Shown piece after piece: positions 1 to 11,572 of a DNA stretch of 64,000 nucleotides. The translations under genes were made by a program, and so were the position numbers. The stretch lies in NCBI RefSeq assembly GCF_000004075.3, contig NC_026655.2, positions 8,618,001 to 8,682,000 of the forward strand, written 5' to 3'. The stretch comes from Cucumis sativus. Lineage: Eukaryota; Streptophyta; Magnoliopsida; Cucurbitales; Cucurbitaceae. Each line of letters begins with the position of its first letter. Position 1 is the first letter of the stretch. The notes under the pieces were generated by a model. That model saw only the letters and a list, made by a program, of their open reading frames with translations. It did not search any database and was not told the origin of the DNA.

Positions 1-774
1 ATTCTAAAATTACATCTTGGTAAATAAATAAAATTTTTAGAATAAATTTAGGTACACCCGTTAGGACATACGTTGTAAAATAAATTGATAACGTTTCATT
101 ATTTTTACATATGTCACCCTAGATGTAACAGTGTTCATATAGTATTAAATTTACGTTAACCCTATATTGTTTTGATAAAGTTTAATTTGTTTAATTCTAG
201 TTATATTATAATTCAAACGTTTAATTTTAAACCTAAACTTCAAAAGCATTTTAAATATTTTTTCGAGGTTGATTGTTGGAGAGATGTGGCTAGAGAAGGT
301 TGTCAATGATTGGTTGGACAATGATCATTGATGGAGGTGGTGGTCACCCGATTTCAAGTGTTTATTAAGAACTAATTTATTTTCTAAACTCTTTTTTTTT
401 AAGAAAAATCTATTTCAGATGGATGTCAAATGCATTACTTTTCTTTTTCAAAATATTTTTCCTAAGTTAATCATTTGAAAATGAATTCAAAACACACTTG
501 ACAGATGAGGTATTAATTAAGAAACTAATAGATAGCTTTGAAGAAATGACATATACATCACTCCACCTTAGATCAGCAAGAATAGGGGTTCTTTTTACGG
601 GTGGTTGCATGAATTGCAAAAAAAACATTATAAAAATAGGATCCATGTCACTATGTTTTATAAATAGTAGAAATGACAAAATTAAAGGTCCAACCCAAAA
701 CTAACAATGAGTCTGAAAGGAAAAAGACACTTATGTTCTTATTTCAAATTTTGACGCAATATTTTTTATTTGAA

Positions 775-1320
775 ATATTGAAAGACAATTAACATACGAT
801 TGACATTTGATTATTATATGATTGACCTAAAAAATAATATTGTAAAGTAATATTGTTCAACTCAATTAATATAGTTAACACATTAAGAAAAAAAAAAGTA
901 ATTGACATGTGATTATTATATGATTGAAATGTGATTGACATGTAATTAATATCTAATTATCATATAATTATCTTTTAATTAAATTGACCTAAAAAATATA
1001 CCAGGTTTAGTAATTGTCTACAAAAGTATTATTGTTCAACTTAATTAATAGGGTATTGTCTTGAATTCCAAAACAACAGATTCCCACAACACCATTCAAA
1101 GAGGTTGATTTGTACATGTTCTTACAAGAGTACATTGAGCGGTGAATGCATATTTTAAGTTCTGCCTATAAATAATTAAATTATTGCAATATTAAAAACA
1201 GAATTAAAAGATATCACACTAGCAAACAAAAAAAATTGAACGTTGATATCTGATGATAATCATGTGATTGAAATGTAATTAACATCTTATTATCATATGT
1301 TTGACATGTGATTGTCTTTT
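775..1320. repeat. Degenerate TGATT/ATGATTGACATG repeat
   Basis: Short words such as ATGATTGACATG, TGATTATTATATGATTG and TCTAATTATCATATAATTATC recur many times here with changes, at irregular 10-25 bp spacing. A related pattern in the opposite sense occurs around 13.18-13.80 kb. It looks like decayed satellite or transposon DNA. The family is not identified. Confidence 0.45.
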
Positions 1321-1390
1321 ATTATAGTTTGTCTTGATTTGTACATGATTTCCACAACACCATTCAAACCGGCTGATTTCTACATGTTCT
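1073..1390 (+). repeat. Diverged direct repeat pair (1076-1130 and 1345-1390)
   Basis: The sequence CCACAACACCATTCAAA followed by GGTTGATTTGTACATGTTCTT at about 1084 recurs at about 1351 as CCACAACACCATTCAAA then CGGCTGATTTCTACATGTTCTT. This is a direct duplication of roughly 45 bp with a few changes. The second copy lies in a 66-codon open frame (1312-1512) that may be a decayed coding remnant. I do not recognise the family. Confidence 0.5.
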
Positions 1391-2329
1391 TCTATTACGA
1401 CCAATACCTTTGCAAGGGTACACCTCTTGCACTTGATGTTTGTGTTTGTCCAATTCACCAATTGAAAGGGATCCAATTCACCAATTTCAAGGTCTTCTTG
1501 GTGGATGTTTAACGGTTGGAGACAATATAATATCGTTCACTGCTACGATACTTTGTTCATTATGGTTACCAACAGAACGAACAACGCTATTATAAGTTGA
1601 TGCTAATGTGCTAGCAAAGTAATACTTTGATACAAAAGAATACGGGATTTAAATCAAGAGTGCATGACTACATGATTTTTTTTCTAAATTCTAAATACGA
1701 CAAGTGCAACTTCTATAATTCAACTTAACCAAAAAGGTTTTACCTTCATCAAGTATATGATGTTCAAACTGACTAATAGGATAAACCTAAAATTAAAAAA
1801 GGAAAATAATTAATTCATAGACTTAAATACTACTCAACAAATAATAGCAACACATAGTAATAAAATAGTACTCAAACAGGAATCAAATCAAATAATTGTG
1901 ATATCTAATAGTATTCTAATAGCAACAATGGATAACAATCAACCAGAAGAAATTTGAAGTGAATTAATTTGAGGTTCATTTTGTATGAACTTAACAAAAG
2001 ACTTAAAATTCAATCTCTTCTTCCACTAATACACCATTAGTTTGGTAACCTATATAACATTGTTGATCATTCCATTGACTATGATGGAAAATAACTATTT
2101 AAAGTTTAACCGTAACTAAAAAATGCTGCAAAAATATAAAATTTAAATTAAAGTATACACAAAATAGTAATCTAACAGTAATTACATAACAATATCATAT
2201 AGAAATCAGTTGCCAAGGACAAAAATCAAACTAAAATTAGATAGATATCATATGTCAATCAAACTAAAAATTTAAACTATGTACATACCCTTACTTTCAT
2301 CCGTTTACAAACCGTAAACATAACAACAA

Positions 2330-3420
2330 ACAAAGAAAAAAAAATACATAAAATGTATAGAAGAAAAAAAAATTGCAAATTGAACAAAGAAATTAGACTA
2401 AAAAACAACCCATCTCAAGATTAAAGAAAGCCCTAAAAAATCAACCAATAAAAAACAAAATCATACTATAATACCAACCGAGATCAACTAAATAATACAA
2501 GAACACATAATCATAAACGGAAAAAGGAGAAGATGATTGTGAGATCAATGTAGAACACAGAAGGAGAAGTTGAAGAAAACCGTACAAGAAATAGCAAAGA
2601 AAGGAAAGACCGAAAATTGAAAATTTTGGAAACTGTAAAAGAAGAATCTGAGCAAGAAAAATAAAATTTTCGAAATTCCAATATGGATACGGAAGAAGAA
2701 GAAAGGGAAACGAAAGAGAAAAAAGGAAAACGAAAGAAGAAAGAAAGGAAAGCAGCAGAAGAAGAAAGGTAGGGATAGTTTTTAAAATTTGGAAATATTT
2801 AATAAAATTAAATATATTAATTAAAATACTGTCATATTTATAATAATTATTAAAAATGAGACAACATCAAACTTGGTTCACATCTAATCCAATTTTTCTT
2901 CTTTTTACCAGAAAGACTTTTCGTTCCTAAACTAAGTGTTAGAACCCGACACTCAAATGAATTCTTGTTTATTGCTACTTGCTCTAGGTTCTTGCTCATT
3001 TTTCTTGTTCCTCGTTCGAAACAACTATAACTTTTTCTTTGGTTTTTTTTTGTTTAGATTCTTCCTCTCACTTCATCTCATTCTACCTTCTTGCTCTATT
3101 TTTTTTTCATTCTTTGACTCATAACTATAACGCCATTTATTTTATATTTTTTTTAGATTCTTCCTCTACCTCTTTCCCTTGCTTCTCTCTTGTAACTATA
3201 ATTTTGTACTAAGAAAAAAAACCACAAAAGAAGAAGATAAAGAAATGCATGACACATACAAAATGGAAGAAGAAGATGAAGAAGAAGAAAAGGACATTAA
3301 AAAAAATGGAAGAATAGGGGGATGACGAGTACTTATAAATCAACAAGAAAGGGAAGAAGAAAATGTTGAAGAAGAAGAAGAATGCACAATACAAAGAAGA
3401 AGACAAATGGTTAAAAATCC
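2330..3420. repeat. Purine-rich and pyrimidine-rich simple-sequence tracts
   Basis: From about 2500 to 2780 the plus strand is dominated by GAA/AAG words. From 2890 to 3200 it is T/C-rich, and from 3210 to 3410 it is again GAA-rich. Open frames here encode almost only Phe, Leu and Ser and are artefacts of composition. The opposed tracts are complementary and could fold, but no specific element is recognised. Confidence 0.6.
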
Positions 3421-4139
3421 ATATTATCAGAGAAAAACAACAATAATAATAATGATATATTTTTTAAGAATACTTTAATTATATATAGAAAAGCAAAATA
3501 GGATTTAAAACAATGTCGTCTATCATAGACTAGACCGATGATATACACATGGACACAAATTTTATTTATTTGATTTCAAAATAGAGATAATATGGATATT
3601 TAAAAGCCAAATTGCCAAACTAGAAAAAGTATAATCTCATTTATTAACTGAACTAGAAAAACAACTTGCCATATTCTAAAATCAAAATAATTAATAGTAT
3701 TTTCTGTAGTAAAACAAATATATTTTGGGATGATGCTATCAATCTCTTGCTTCAAAATTATAGTATCGGAATTCAGAGAAATCACAGTTAGCAATTTCAA
3801 ATTATTTATTAAGATGGTGGATGAAAATGAAGAGTATTTATAAGTGGAGACAATTATTTGAATCTCTATTGCATTGTGATATTTAAATATTTTAAAAAGG
3901 TACTTTATTTTATCATGTTTTTGACTTTCAACCCATGATTTTGTGATAATTTCAAATACATTCTCTCTAATTTTTTTTCATAATTAATTGTGTTTTTAAA
4001 AATGTTAAAATTTTAAAATATATGTAAATAAAAACCCACCCGTGGTACTCCAAGACAAATTCCCTTCACATGTTCAATACAATTAATAATACTCCACTTC
4101 TAAATATCAAAAACAAAATTAAATCACTTTCACATTAAT

Positions 4140-4571
4140 TACTTTATTTATTTTATTTTATTTGAACATTTTCTCCTTTCCCAATTTGGTGTTTAATTTT
4201 GCAACCCTAAACCCCACGGTTTTCAATTTCCAACTTTCCCATTTCCTTTCACTTTTGGATATTATCTGTTCTTTTTAGTTTTTTTTGGCTTCTGCCTTTC
4301 GCTTTCTCTATCTCTCTCCCGTTACCCAATGCTCTGACTTTTAGCTCAAAAATCCCATTTTCCTCACTCTCTCACTCTTTATCCTTTCCTATTTCTTCAA
4401 TATATCTATCATTCTCTCCATTTCCTACCAATTTACTTTCTACTCCTTATACAAATAACAATTTTTCAACTAGAGGGGTATTTATTTCGAGGGTCATCCA
4501 CCAATTTTTTCACACCATCTTTGATCACCATCATTTCTCCTTCTCTCACCATCGCCTCTGCGATTTCACAG
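4140..4571 (+). promoter_or_regulatory. Leader-like pyrimidine-rich block ending at a possible splice donor
   Basis: The plus strand is strongly C/T-rich with many CTCTCT and TTTCC words, as in plant promoter Y-patches and 5' leaders. It ends at 4571 with TTTCACAG before GTACTT, which could be a splice donor. The nearest downstream gene on this strand starts at 5862, so this could be a non-coding first exon of that gene. No convincing acceptor close to 5862 is visible, so the link is inference. Confidence 0.3.
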
Positions 4572-5861
4572 GTACTTCTAACACAGACCACACCTTTGTC
4601 AACCAACCTCTAGTGCTATTCATTAACCTTGAATGTTGTTTTAATGAAAGCACTTTTGGTATATATAACAAACCAATACAATTTGTGTATACAAATATTT
4701 TTTTTAAATAAAATTTCCTAGCAGAGGATTTTATTTAAATTAAATAAATTTATGATTTTTTTAAAAAACCATTTCAAATATAATTTTTTTTATTATTATT
4801 GAGTTATCTTTTCAAAATTGTCTCTCTTCCTTTTGCTTTTTTTTTTTTCAAGTTAGTGAAAGTGACAAAACTTTGTGAAGTTTTATATTTCAAAATATTA
4901 ATCAAAATATCAAATTATTTTAAGAGAAGTGTAGGGTAAAATTTGATTACTTTTCATGATAAATGTAATGATAAAGAAAAACAATTTAAGAAAATAAAAA
5001 TTTGAACATCATTAGTCGTATGACAAAATAATTGTATGAAAAAGTTATACAAATTATAAATTAAACTACGTGTTATTTTAATCTATATTATAATAATTCA
5101 CACAATTTGATATCCAAACACAAACTATTATAAAATCAAATTGTAACAAGATTCATTTCACGCAAACTATAATAATACATAGTTTATTATAATAATCTAT
5201 CTTGTTGCCTAAATTCACCAATTCTCCAGCTTAGCTAAAAATATATTGTTGGATAATTATTATAAAACTAGCCAAAAGTTTTATTAATTTTTAGACAAAA
5301 GAAAACTTCCAATTTCATCCATTTTGAGGGAATGATTACATCAAAGATTACCCTACTCAATTTAGGCTAATCCAAACTACTATGTATGTATATATATAAT
5401 ATATGACATCCTAGAATGCAAATGAACTTAAACAAAGAAAGTCTATGTTTTATAAATGATAATACATGAAAATGAGAACTTTTTTTTTTTTTTTTTGAAG
5501 AAAAATCAAAGGTTTGAATCCAAATTGATAACAAACTAACCATGTTTACTTTCCCTTTGGGTTTTATTTTTATTTTATTCTTTTTGTAAGAAACAAAAAT
5601 AGTAACAAAAAAGCAAAAAAAAAGAAGAAGAAAAAGAAAAGAAATGCAATGTGGATTTAGCTGGAATTGTGGGCAACAATAATCCCTATGGTTAAGGAAA
5701 ATCTCCACCAATCAATATCGAAATAAACCATATTATACTGATTTATATTTCACAACAAAAAAACTCAAAACTGATCTAACTATTTAATCTCTCACACTCT
5801 CTTCCTCTTTCCCCGAAAACCAACATTCAATACCAAAAATTCCTCCATCCTCATCCACAAA

Positions 5862-7646
5862 ATGGTTGCACAACTACCCCCCAGATCCGACGCCGGCCAC
5901 TCCTGCCGTCCACTCCAATTCCCTTTGCAGGTCATCACCGGTCGCTGGTTCACCGTCTTCGCTACATTTTTAATCATGGCTGGCGCCGGTGCTACCTATC
6001 TCTTCGGTGTCTACTCCAAACAGATCAAATCCGCACTTGGGTATGATCAAACTACTTTGAATCTGATGGGCTTTTTCAAAGATCTGGGTGCTAACGTCGG
6101 CGTGTTGTCTGGTTTAGTGGCGGAGGTTACGCCCACTTGGTTCGTTCTTCTTCTTGGCTCCGCCTTGAACTTCACCGGCTACTTCATGATTTGGCTTGCC
6201 GTCAGCGGCAGAATCGCCAAGCCCAAAGTCTGGCAAATGTGTCTCTACATTTGTGTTGGAGCTAATTCCCAGAATTTTGCTAATACCGGCGCTTTGGTTA
6301 CTTGTATCCAGAATTTTCCCGAGAGTCGCGGCGCTATGATGGGTCTTTTGAAGGGTTTCACAGGGCTTAGCGGCGCTATTCTCACGGAGATTTATAGGGC
6401 CGTTTACGCCGACGATGCCACGGCGTTGATTCTACTTATTGGGTGGCTTCCGGCGGCGATTTCCGTCGTTTTTGTTTTCACCATTCGGAGGCTTAGATCA
6501 GAGAGACAACCGAATGAGAAGAGGGTTTTTTACCATTTCCTTTACATCTCAATTGGGCTAGCGGTTTTCATCATGATTATGAATATTGTTCAGAAGAAAG
6601 TTCAATTCAATCATACAGCTTATGCTTCAAGTGCTACCGTGATCTGCGTTTTTCTGTTTCTTCCTCTGTTAGTTGTGATCCGTGAAGAACTTCGTATCTG
6701 GAATACAAAGAAATCTACCTCAGTTCCAATCGAAAGCCCACAACCAAAACCAATCGATGAACCCAAAATCATAACAGAAGAATCAAAACAAATCACTGAG
6801 ATCCAAAAACAAAACCTAGCAACACCACCACCAGAGTCCTGTTTCTCCAACATTTGTCAAAAACCACCCAGAGGAGACGATTACACAATCCTTCAAGCAC
6901 TTCTCAGCATCGATATGTTCGTTCTATTCGTCGCAACATTCTGTGGATTAGGTACAAGCTTAACCGCAGTTGACAATTTAGGACAAATCGGTGAATCACT
7001 CGGCTACCCATTAAAAACAGTAAGCTCATTCGTTTCGTTAGTAAGCATTTGGAATTACTTCGGCAGAATATTCGCCGGATTCGTTTCCGAATCCCTTCTC
7101 GCAAGATTCAAATTCCCAAGACCACTAATGATGACATTAGTTCTTCTCCTCTCTTGCGTCGGCCAACTCTTAATCGCATTCCCAGTTCCGGGTTCTGTCT
7201 ACATAGCTTCAGTAATAATCGGATTCTCCTTCGGCGCACAGCTTCCACTGCTTTTCGCCATAATCTCTGAACTCTTTGGACTGAAATATTTCTCCACTTT
7301 ATTCAATTGTGGGCAAATAGCAAGCCCATTGGGATCGTACATTCTGAATGTGAAGGTGGCGGGAATGTTGTACGATATGGAAGCTTTGAAGCAGTTGAAG
7401 GAAAAGGGGTTGGATAGATCGGCGGTGAAGGAATTGATATGTATGGGGAAGCAATGTTACAGGAAATCATTTTCAATAACGGCGATTGTTACGTTTGTTG
7501 GAGCAATGGTTTCGTTGGTATTGGTGATGAGAACGAGGGAGTTTTACAAAGGGGATATTTACAAAAAGTTCAGGGAAGAAGAAATGAAGAAAGAGGAGAT
7601 GGTCATCAACGGCGGAGGAGAAGTTACTGCTCGGGAATCTAAGTGA
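5862..7646 (+). CDS. Nodulin-like major facilitator superfamily protein (NFD4-like), 594 aa
   Basis: This is an uninterrupted 594-residue open frame. The ATG at 5862 follows an AT-rich leader and no in-frame alternative is better. The N-terminal half has the Nodulin-like domain signature: GRWFTVFATFLIMAGAGATYL near residue 27, then a GFFKDLGANVG segment and several hydrophobic helices. A hydrophilic loop of about 60 residues (roughly 280-345) separates it from a second helical bundle containing AVDNLGQIGESLGY and the NYFGRIFAGFVSE motif. The C-terminus is TREFYKGDIYKKF plus a charged tail. Length and motifs match the Arabidopsis At2g39210/At2g28120 group. These are multi-pass membrane proteins of the MFS whose substrate is generally unproven. 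A second family member follows on the same strand about 2.2 kb downstream. Family assignment is firm; transport function is inferred. Confidence 0.95.
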   Translation: MVAQLPPRSDAGHSCRPLQFPLQVITGRWFTVFATFLIMAGAGATYLFGVYSKQIKSALGYDQTTLNLMGFFKDLGANVGVLSGLVAEVTPTWFVLLLGSALNFTGYFMIWLAVSGRIAKPKVWQMCLYICVGANSQNFANTGALVTCIQNFPESRGAMMGLLKGFTGLSGAILTEIYRAVYADDATALILLIGWLPAAISVVFVFTIRRLRSERQPNEKRVFYHFLYISIGLAVFIMIMNIVQKKVQFNHTAYASSATVICVFLFLPLLVVIREELRIWNTKKSTSVPIESPQPKPIDEPKIITEESKQITEIQKQNLATPPPESCFSNICQKPPRGDDYTILQALLSIDMFVLFVATFCGLGTSLTAVDNLGQIGESLGYPLKTVSSFVSLVSIWNYFGRIFAGFVSESLLARFKFPRPLMMTLVLLLSCVGQLLIAFPVPGSVYIASVIIGFSFGAQLPLLFAIISELFGLKYFSTLFNCGQIASPLGSYILNVKVAGMLYDMEALKQLKEKGLDRSAVKELICMGKQCYRKSFSITAIVTFVGAMVSLVLVMRTREFYKGDIYKKFREEEMKKEEMVINGGGEVTARESK

Positions 7647-7654
7647 GAGAAAGA

Positions 7655-7700
7655 TTCTCTAATTGGGCTCTCCCCCCTAATTGGGCCGGCCCATTACTTA
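7655..7700. promoter_or_regulatory. Paired TTGGGC/GGCCCAT motifs just 3' of the first MFS gene
   Basis: Immediately after the stop codon are two copies of CTAATTGGGC, then GGGCCGGCCCATTA. GGCCCA-type site II words normally sit in promoters of growth-related plant genes and bind TCP factors. Here they lie in a 3' flank. No transcript start is visible, so a regulatory role is speculative. Confidence 0.3.
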
Positions 7701-9886
7701 CAACATAGTTAGTTGGCCTTTTAGTTTTTTTTTTAAAAATTATAAATATAATTTGTAGGTTTGAGTTAATTTTTATGGTTTGGATATATTTATTATTTCC
7801 ATTCTGGTGGTATCTTTTATCTTCTCCTATTACTTTAATAAATTTACAAGAAATTGAGATAGAGGGAAATAAAGAAACCTCACAATACATTATACTTATA
7901 CTCTTATGGATCATAACATATATATCTCATATGGAATATATGAATGGAATAATACTCCCTTTTTATTTATACTATCTTCCATGTTTGTTTGTTTTTTTTT
8001 TTCTTTCAAAAACGTAGTATTGGATATTCCAAAATTGAAGTTTGTTTTAAGGTAAAATTATATTATAAAACAAAATAAATAAGATTGGGTATAGATGAAT
8101 TACACGTGGATTAATTTCTATTTGGAAGTAAAATTTAAAAATTTTCTATGTTAGTATGAATAAGCCCTCTGGCATGGGATACAAATGGAAGACAACCCTA
8201 CTTATTTTCTTTCTAAAGTCTTAAGTCCCCATTCACATAACATTTTGTTTTTTAAGAAAAATAATAATAATACAAAGTAATAATAATCTAAATTTTATTA
8301 TATAACAATCAGTTTATTTTTTAGTGAATTTAGTAATCATCCCATCATTGAATTAGGGTAGGTAGGTATGCACTAAGGTCTGATTTTAATTTTTAAACTA
8401 ATAAGATACAAGAAAGAATAGACCTTGTATAGTTTTAGTTAGGGAGATTTAACATTTTAATCATATCTTTTGAAAAATTATTTGAATGAAATTAAAAATT
8501 AAGTTGACAAATTGAAGAATCTCTATAGTAGAAACCAGCACAAAAATGATATCCTTAACAAATCTCTAAACATCCTATGCTTTAGGTTGTGTGTGGAAGT
8601 GTTTTACTTTTGAAAATACTTTGCATGCTTATGATCATATAATTTCCTCTTGAGATTATTCTATGGTCATATTCCAATAAATGTATTCGTGGACACCTAA
8701 TTCATGTACCATGTCAAATTACATTATTTAAAAATCTCAATTTCATAACACGAACTAGGCAACTATATATATATATAAGATCAAATTTCAAATCCGTTAC
8801 TAAACATCACACATTTGAAAAGATTGAAAATAAGAACAATGTTTGTAATAACATAACTCTATGATCAAATATCTAAATCGATTACTAAACACCACATCTT
8901 TCAAAATATCGAAAACAATAACATCAACTCCCATTTTTAGAAAATTTTTTTTGGGAGTCACTAACAAAACACACATCCTGAAGTAATTTTTATTTCTCAA
9001 TTTGACTTGACTCTTGCCAATCATGAAAACTCATCTTCATCAACTTTCTCCTTCTTTTTTTTTTTTGTTAGGGTACAACCATACAATAATAACAACATAC
9101 TATGTATATATAATTGTTAGCCACATTATAACAGTCTCCTCAAATAATTTTGGAGGACCTTTTTATCTTTTCATTTTACTAAAAATTCAAAAAACAAACT
9201 AATGATGACTTAATTATCATAATGTGTTTTCTTAGTTCAATGGTGATAGGTAGAGGGTTTAGCCCTACACAACTTTAACCATAGAAAATAGATTTATCCA
9301 CTAAATTGAAATTTTAATACAACTTTTCATGTTCTTTTTACTTTTTTACTTAACAAATGATAATATACTTTATTTTAAAAATTATTAATTACTATATAAC
9401 TATGAAACCATCCATCTCTCACTTTTATCCTTCATTCTTGAATTTCAAAAGAAATAAAAAGCTCACAAACTAAAGTATAGAAACAAAAATATATATCATA
9501 AATTTGAAATTGAAGGACTATGGAATATTTGATAAAATAACCAAATCCCATGAATATATATTCTAAAACAAAAGAGAATAACAATAAATATAAAACACTG
9601 AATCCATTAGTTAAAAATTAGCATCATCTTCATAAGGTTTGAGATGGATTAAGATAAACAACAAAAAAACTAGTTGTTAAGGAGAGGAAGTTTGCATTTT
9701 GTTTTAGCTTAAAAAATCATTTTCCATCGTTAAATTCCAAGGAAGGTTGAGTTGTCTAAAAATTCTGGTACTTGAACTGTAGAACTGAATTGCTTTTATT
9801 AAAGAAGCAAATTAAAAAGAAACTCATTAATTAACAATCTTCTCCATATCATTCCCTTCACCAAATTCATATAGCAAAACTACACA
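7701..9886. other. Intergenic DNA between the two MFS genes
   Basis: About 2.2 kb of AT-rich DNA with no supported gene. It holds an (AT)n tract near 8765-8778 and T-rich runs near 7990 and 9050. The final part before 9887 is presumably the promoter and leader of the second MFS gene, but no unique motif stands out. Confidence 0.7.
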
Positions 9887-11572
9887 ATGGAAGAAAGAAA
9901 AAATTGGAGGTTTGTGAAACAAGTTGTGGAAGGACGATGGTTTACCATATTTGCATCGTTTCTTGTCATGATTGGCTGCGGTTCACCTTACTTGTTTGGA
10001 ACATACTCCAAACTTTTGAAGACCAAATTTAATTACAATCAAACTCAACTCAACACCTTAGGCTTTGCTAAAGACCTCGGTTCTAACCTTGGAGTTTTTG
10101 CCGGACTTTTTGCCGAGGTTGCTCCCCCATGGTTGCTTTTCCTTATAGGCTTAACCCTAAACTTCTTCAGCTACTTCATGATATGGCTCTCTGTTACTGA
10201 CTATGTTCCAAAGCCTGAACTGTGGCTAATGTTTTTTTACATCTACATTTCAGCTAATGCACAAAACTTTCCCAACACCGTTGTTATGGTCACAAATGTT
10301 AGAAACTTTCCTGATCAAAGAGGCATTATTTTAGGCCTTCTCAAGGGCTTCGTGGGCCTTGGTGGAGCCATTTTTACTCAGATCTATTATAGCATTTATG
10401 GTAACTTAGATCCTAGCCATCTTGTTCTTCTTCTTTCATGGCTACCCTCCACTGTATATTTCTTGGTTTTTCTTTCAATTAGAATCATCCAAGCTCCCAA
10501 GTACCCCCATGAACGCAAAGTGTTTTACCACTTTCTTTACATAGCCATAACAATAGCAATTTTCATCTTGTTTCTCACCATAACACAACGAAACACCGTC
10601 TTCTCTCACGGTAACTACATCGGTGGAGTCGTTGTCATTGTCGTCTTAATCTCTCTCCCTCTTTTAATCGCAATTAAAGAAGAGTTTTTTCTCTTCAAAC
10701 TCAACCAACAAACCAAAGATCCTTCAGTTGTTTCAATTCCTGTTCAAAAACTCGAGGAAATTCCCGAAACTTCTTTGCCATTGTCTCTGTCGAACAATTT
10801 ATCTAACCCCCAAAGAGGGGAAGATTTCAGTATCTTGCAAGCTTTGTTTAGCATAGATATGACACTTATTTTCATAGCAACAATTTCAGCTTGTGGTTCA
10901 TCGGTTGCTGCCATTGACAATCTTGGCCAGATCGCCGAGTCACTTGACTATCCGCCACAATCCGTAAGCGTCTTTGTTTCATGGATTTCCATTTTCAATT
11001 TCTTCGGTCGGGTTTGCTCCGGTTTTGTCTCTGAATATTTTATGTCCAAACACAAATTACCTCGTCCTCTTTTCTTTGGCCTTAGCCAGCTTCTTACCTG
11101 CATTGGATTGCTCTTCATTGCCTTTCCTCATGCAAAATCAGTGTATGTAGCTTCATTGATTATTGGGTTTGGATTTGGAGCTCAAACTCCATTGCTATTT
11201 ACCTTAATCTCTGATCTCTTTGGCCTAAAACATTTCTCCACACTTCTCAATTGTGGGCAATTGGCAGTCCCATTTGGATCTTATCTAATGAATGTTCATG
11301 TAGTAGGGAGGTTTTATGATATGGAAGCAATTAGAATTGGTAATGTGAAGAACGGGAAGGGTTTAACTTGCAAGGGAGCTCATTGTTTCAGTGAATCTTT
11401 CATAATTTTGGTTGGAGTGACAACGTTTGGTGCCATGGCTTCGTTTGTGTTGGCTTATAGGACTCGAGAGTTTTATAAAGGGGATATATATAAGAGATAT
11501 AGAGATGAGCAAATGTGGGTTAAACTAAAGGACGATCAACACACAAAGAAAGTTGATGATGGAAGCAAATAA
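9887..11572 (+). CDS. Nodulin-like major facilitator superfamily protein (NFD4-like), 561 aa
   Basis: A single 561-codon frame is clearly paralogous to the gene at 5862-7646. Shared blocks are GRWFTIFASFLVMIGCGSPYL near residue 16, the FAKDLGSNLGVFAGL segment, ERKVFYHFLYIA, the second-half motif AIDNLGQIAESLDY, the FFGRVCSGFVSEY motif and the tail TREFYKGDIYKRYRDEQM. The hydrophilic central loop (about 265-310) is shorter than in its neighbour, and the product is 33 residues shorter overall. It is predicted to be a multi-pass membrane carrier. Same strand, same intronless structure and the 2.2 kb gap indicate tandem duplication, but amino-acid divergence is large, so the duplication is old. 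Substrate unknown. Confidence 0.95.
   Translation: MEERKNWRFVKQVVEGRWFTIFASFLVMIGCGSPYLFGTYSKLLKTKFNYNQTQLNTLGFAKDLGSNLGVFAGLFAEVAPPWLLFLIGLTLNFFSYFMIWLSVTDYVPKPELWLMFFYIYISANAQNFPNTVVMVTNVRNFPDQRGIILGLLKGFVGLGGAIFTQIYYSIYGNLDPSHLVLLLSWLPSTVYFLVFLSIRIIQAPKYPHERKVFYHFLYIAITIAIFILFLTITQRNTVFSHGNYIGGVVVIVVLISLPLLIAIKEEFFLFKLNQQTKDPSVVSIPVQKLEEIPETSLPLSLSNNLSNPQRGEDFSILQALFSIDMTLIFIATISACGSSVAAIDNLGQIAESLDYPPQSVSVFVSWISIFNFFGRVCSGFVSEYFMSKHKLPRPLFFGLSQLLTCIGLLFIAFPHAKSVYVASLIIGFGFGAQTPLLFTLISDLFGLKHFSTLLNCGQLAVPFGSYLMNVHVVGRFYDMEAIRIGNVKNGKGLTCKGAHCFSESFIILVGVTTFGAMASFVLAYRTREFYKGDIYKRYRDEQMWVKLKDDQHTKKVDDGSK

Larger units (their letters stand above)
1..5861. other. Gene-poor AT-rich region upstream of the first MFS gene
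   Basis: No protein-coding gene is supported here. Open frames are short, use non-ATG starts or lie in low-complexity DNA. The visible structures are listed separately: a degenerate TGATT-rich repeat, a duplicated segment near 1.07 and 1.34 kb, purine- and pyrimidine-rich simple-sequence tracts around 2.3-3.4 kb, and a leader-like pyrimidine-rich block at 4.1-4.6 kb. I see nothing distinctive at 1-770, 1500-2300, 3420-4130 or 4600-5700. Confidence 0.7.

Noticed and set aside
3209-3406. Phe-rich minus-strand frame near 3.3 kb
   Set aside because: It is a composition artefact of a GAA-rich simple-sequence tract.
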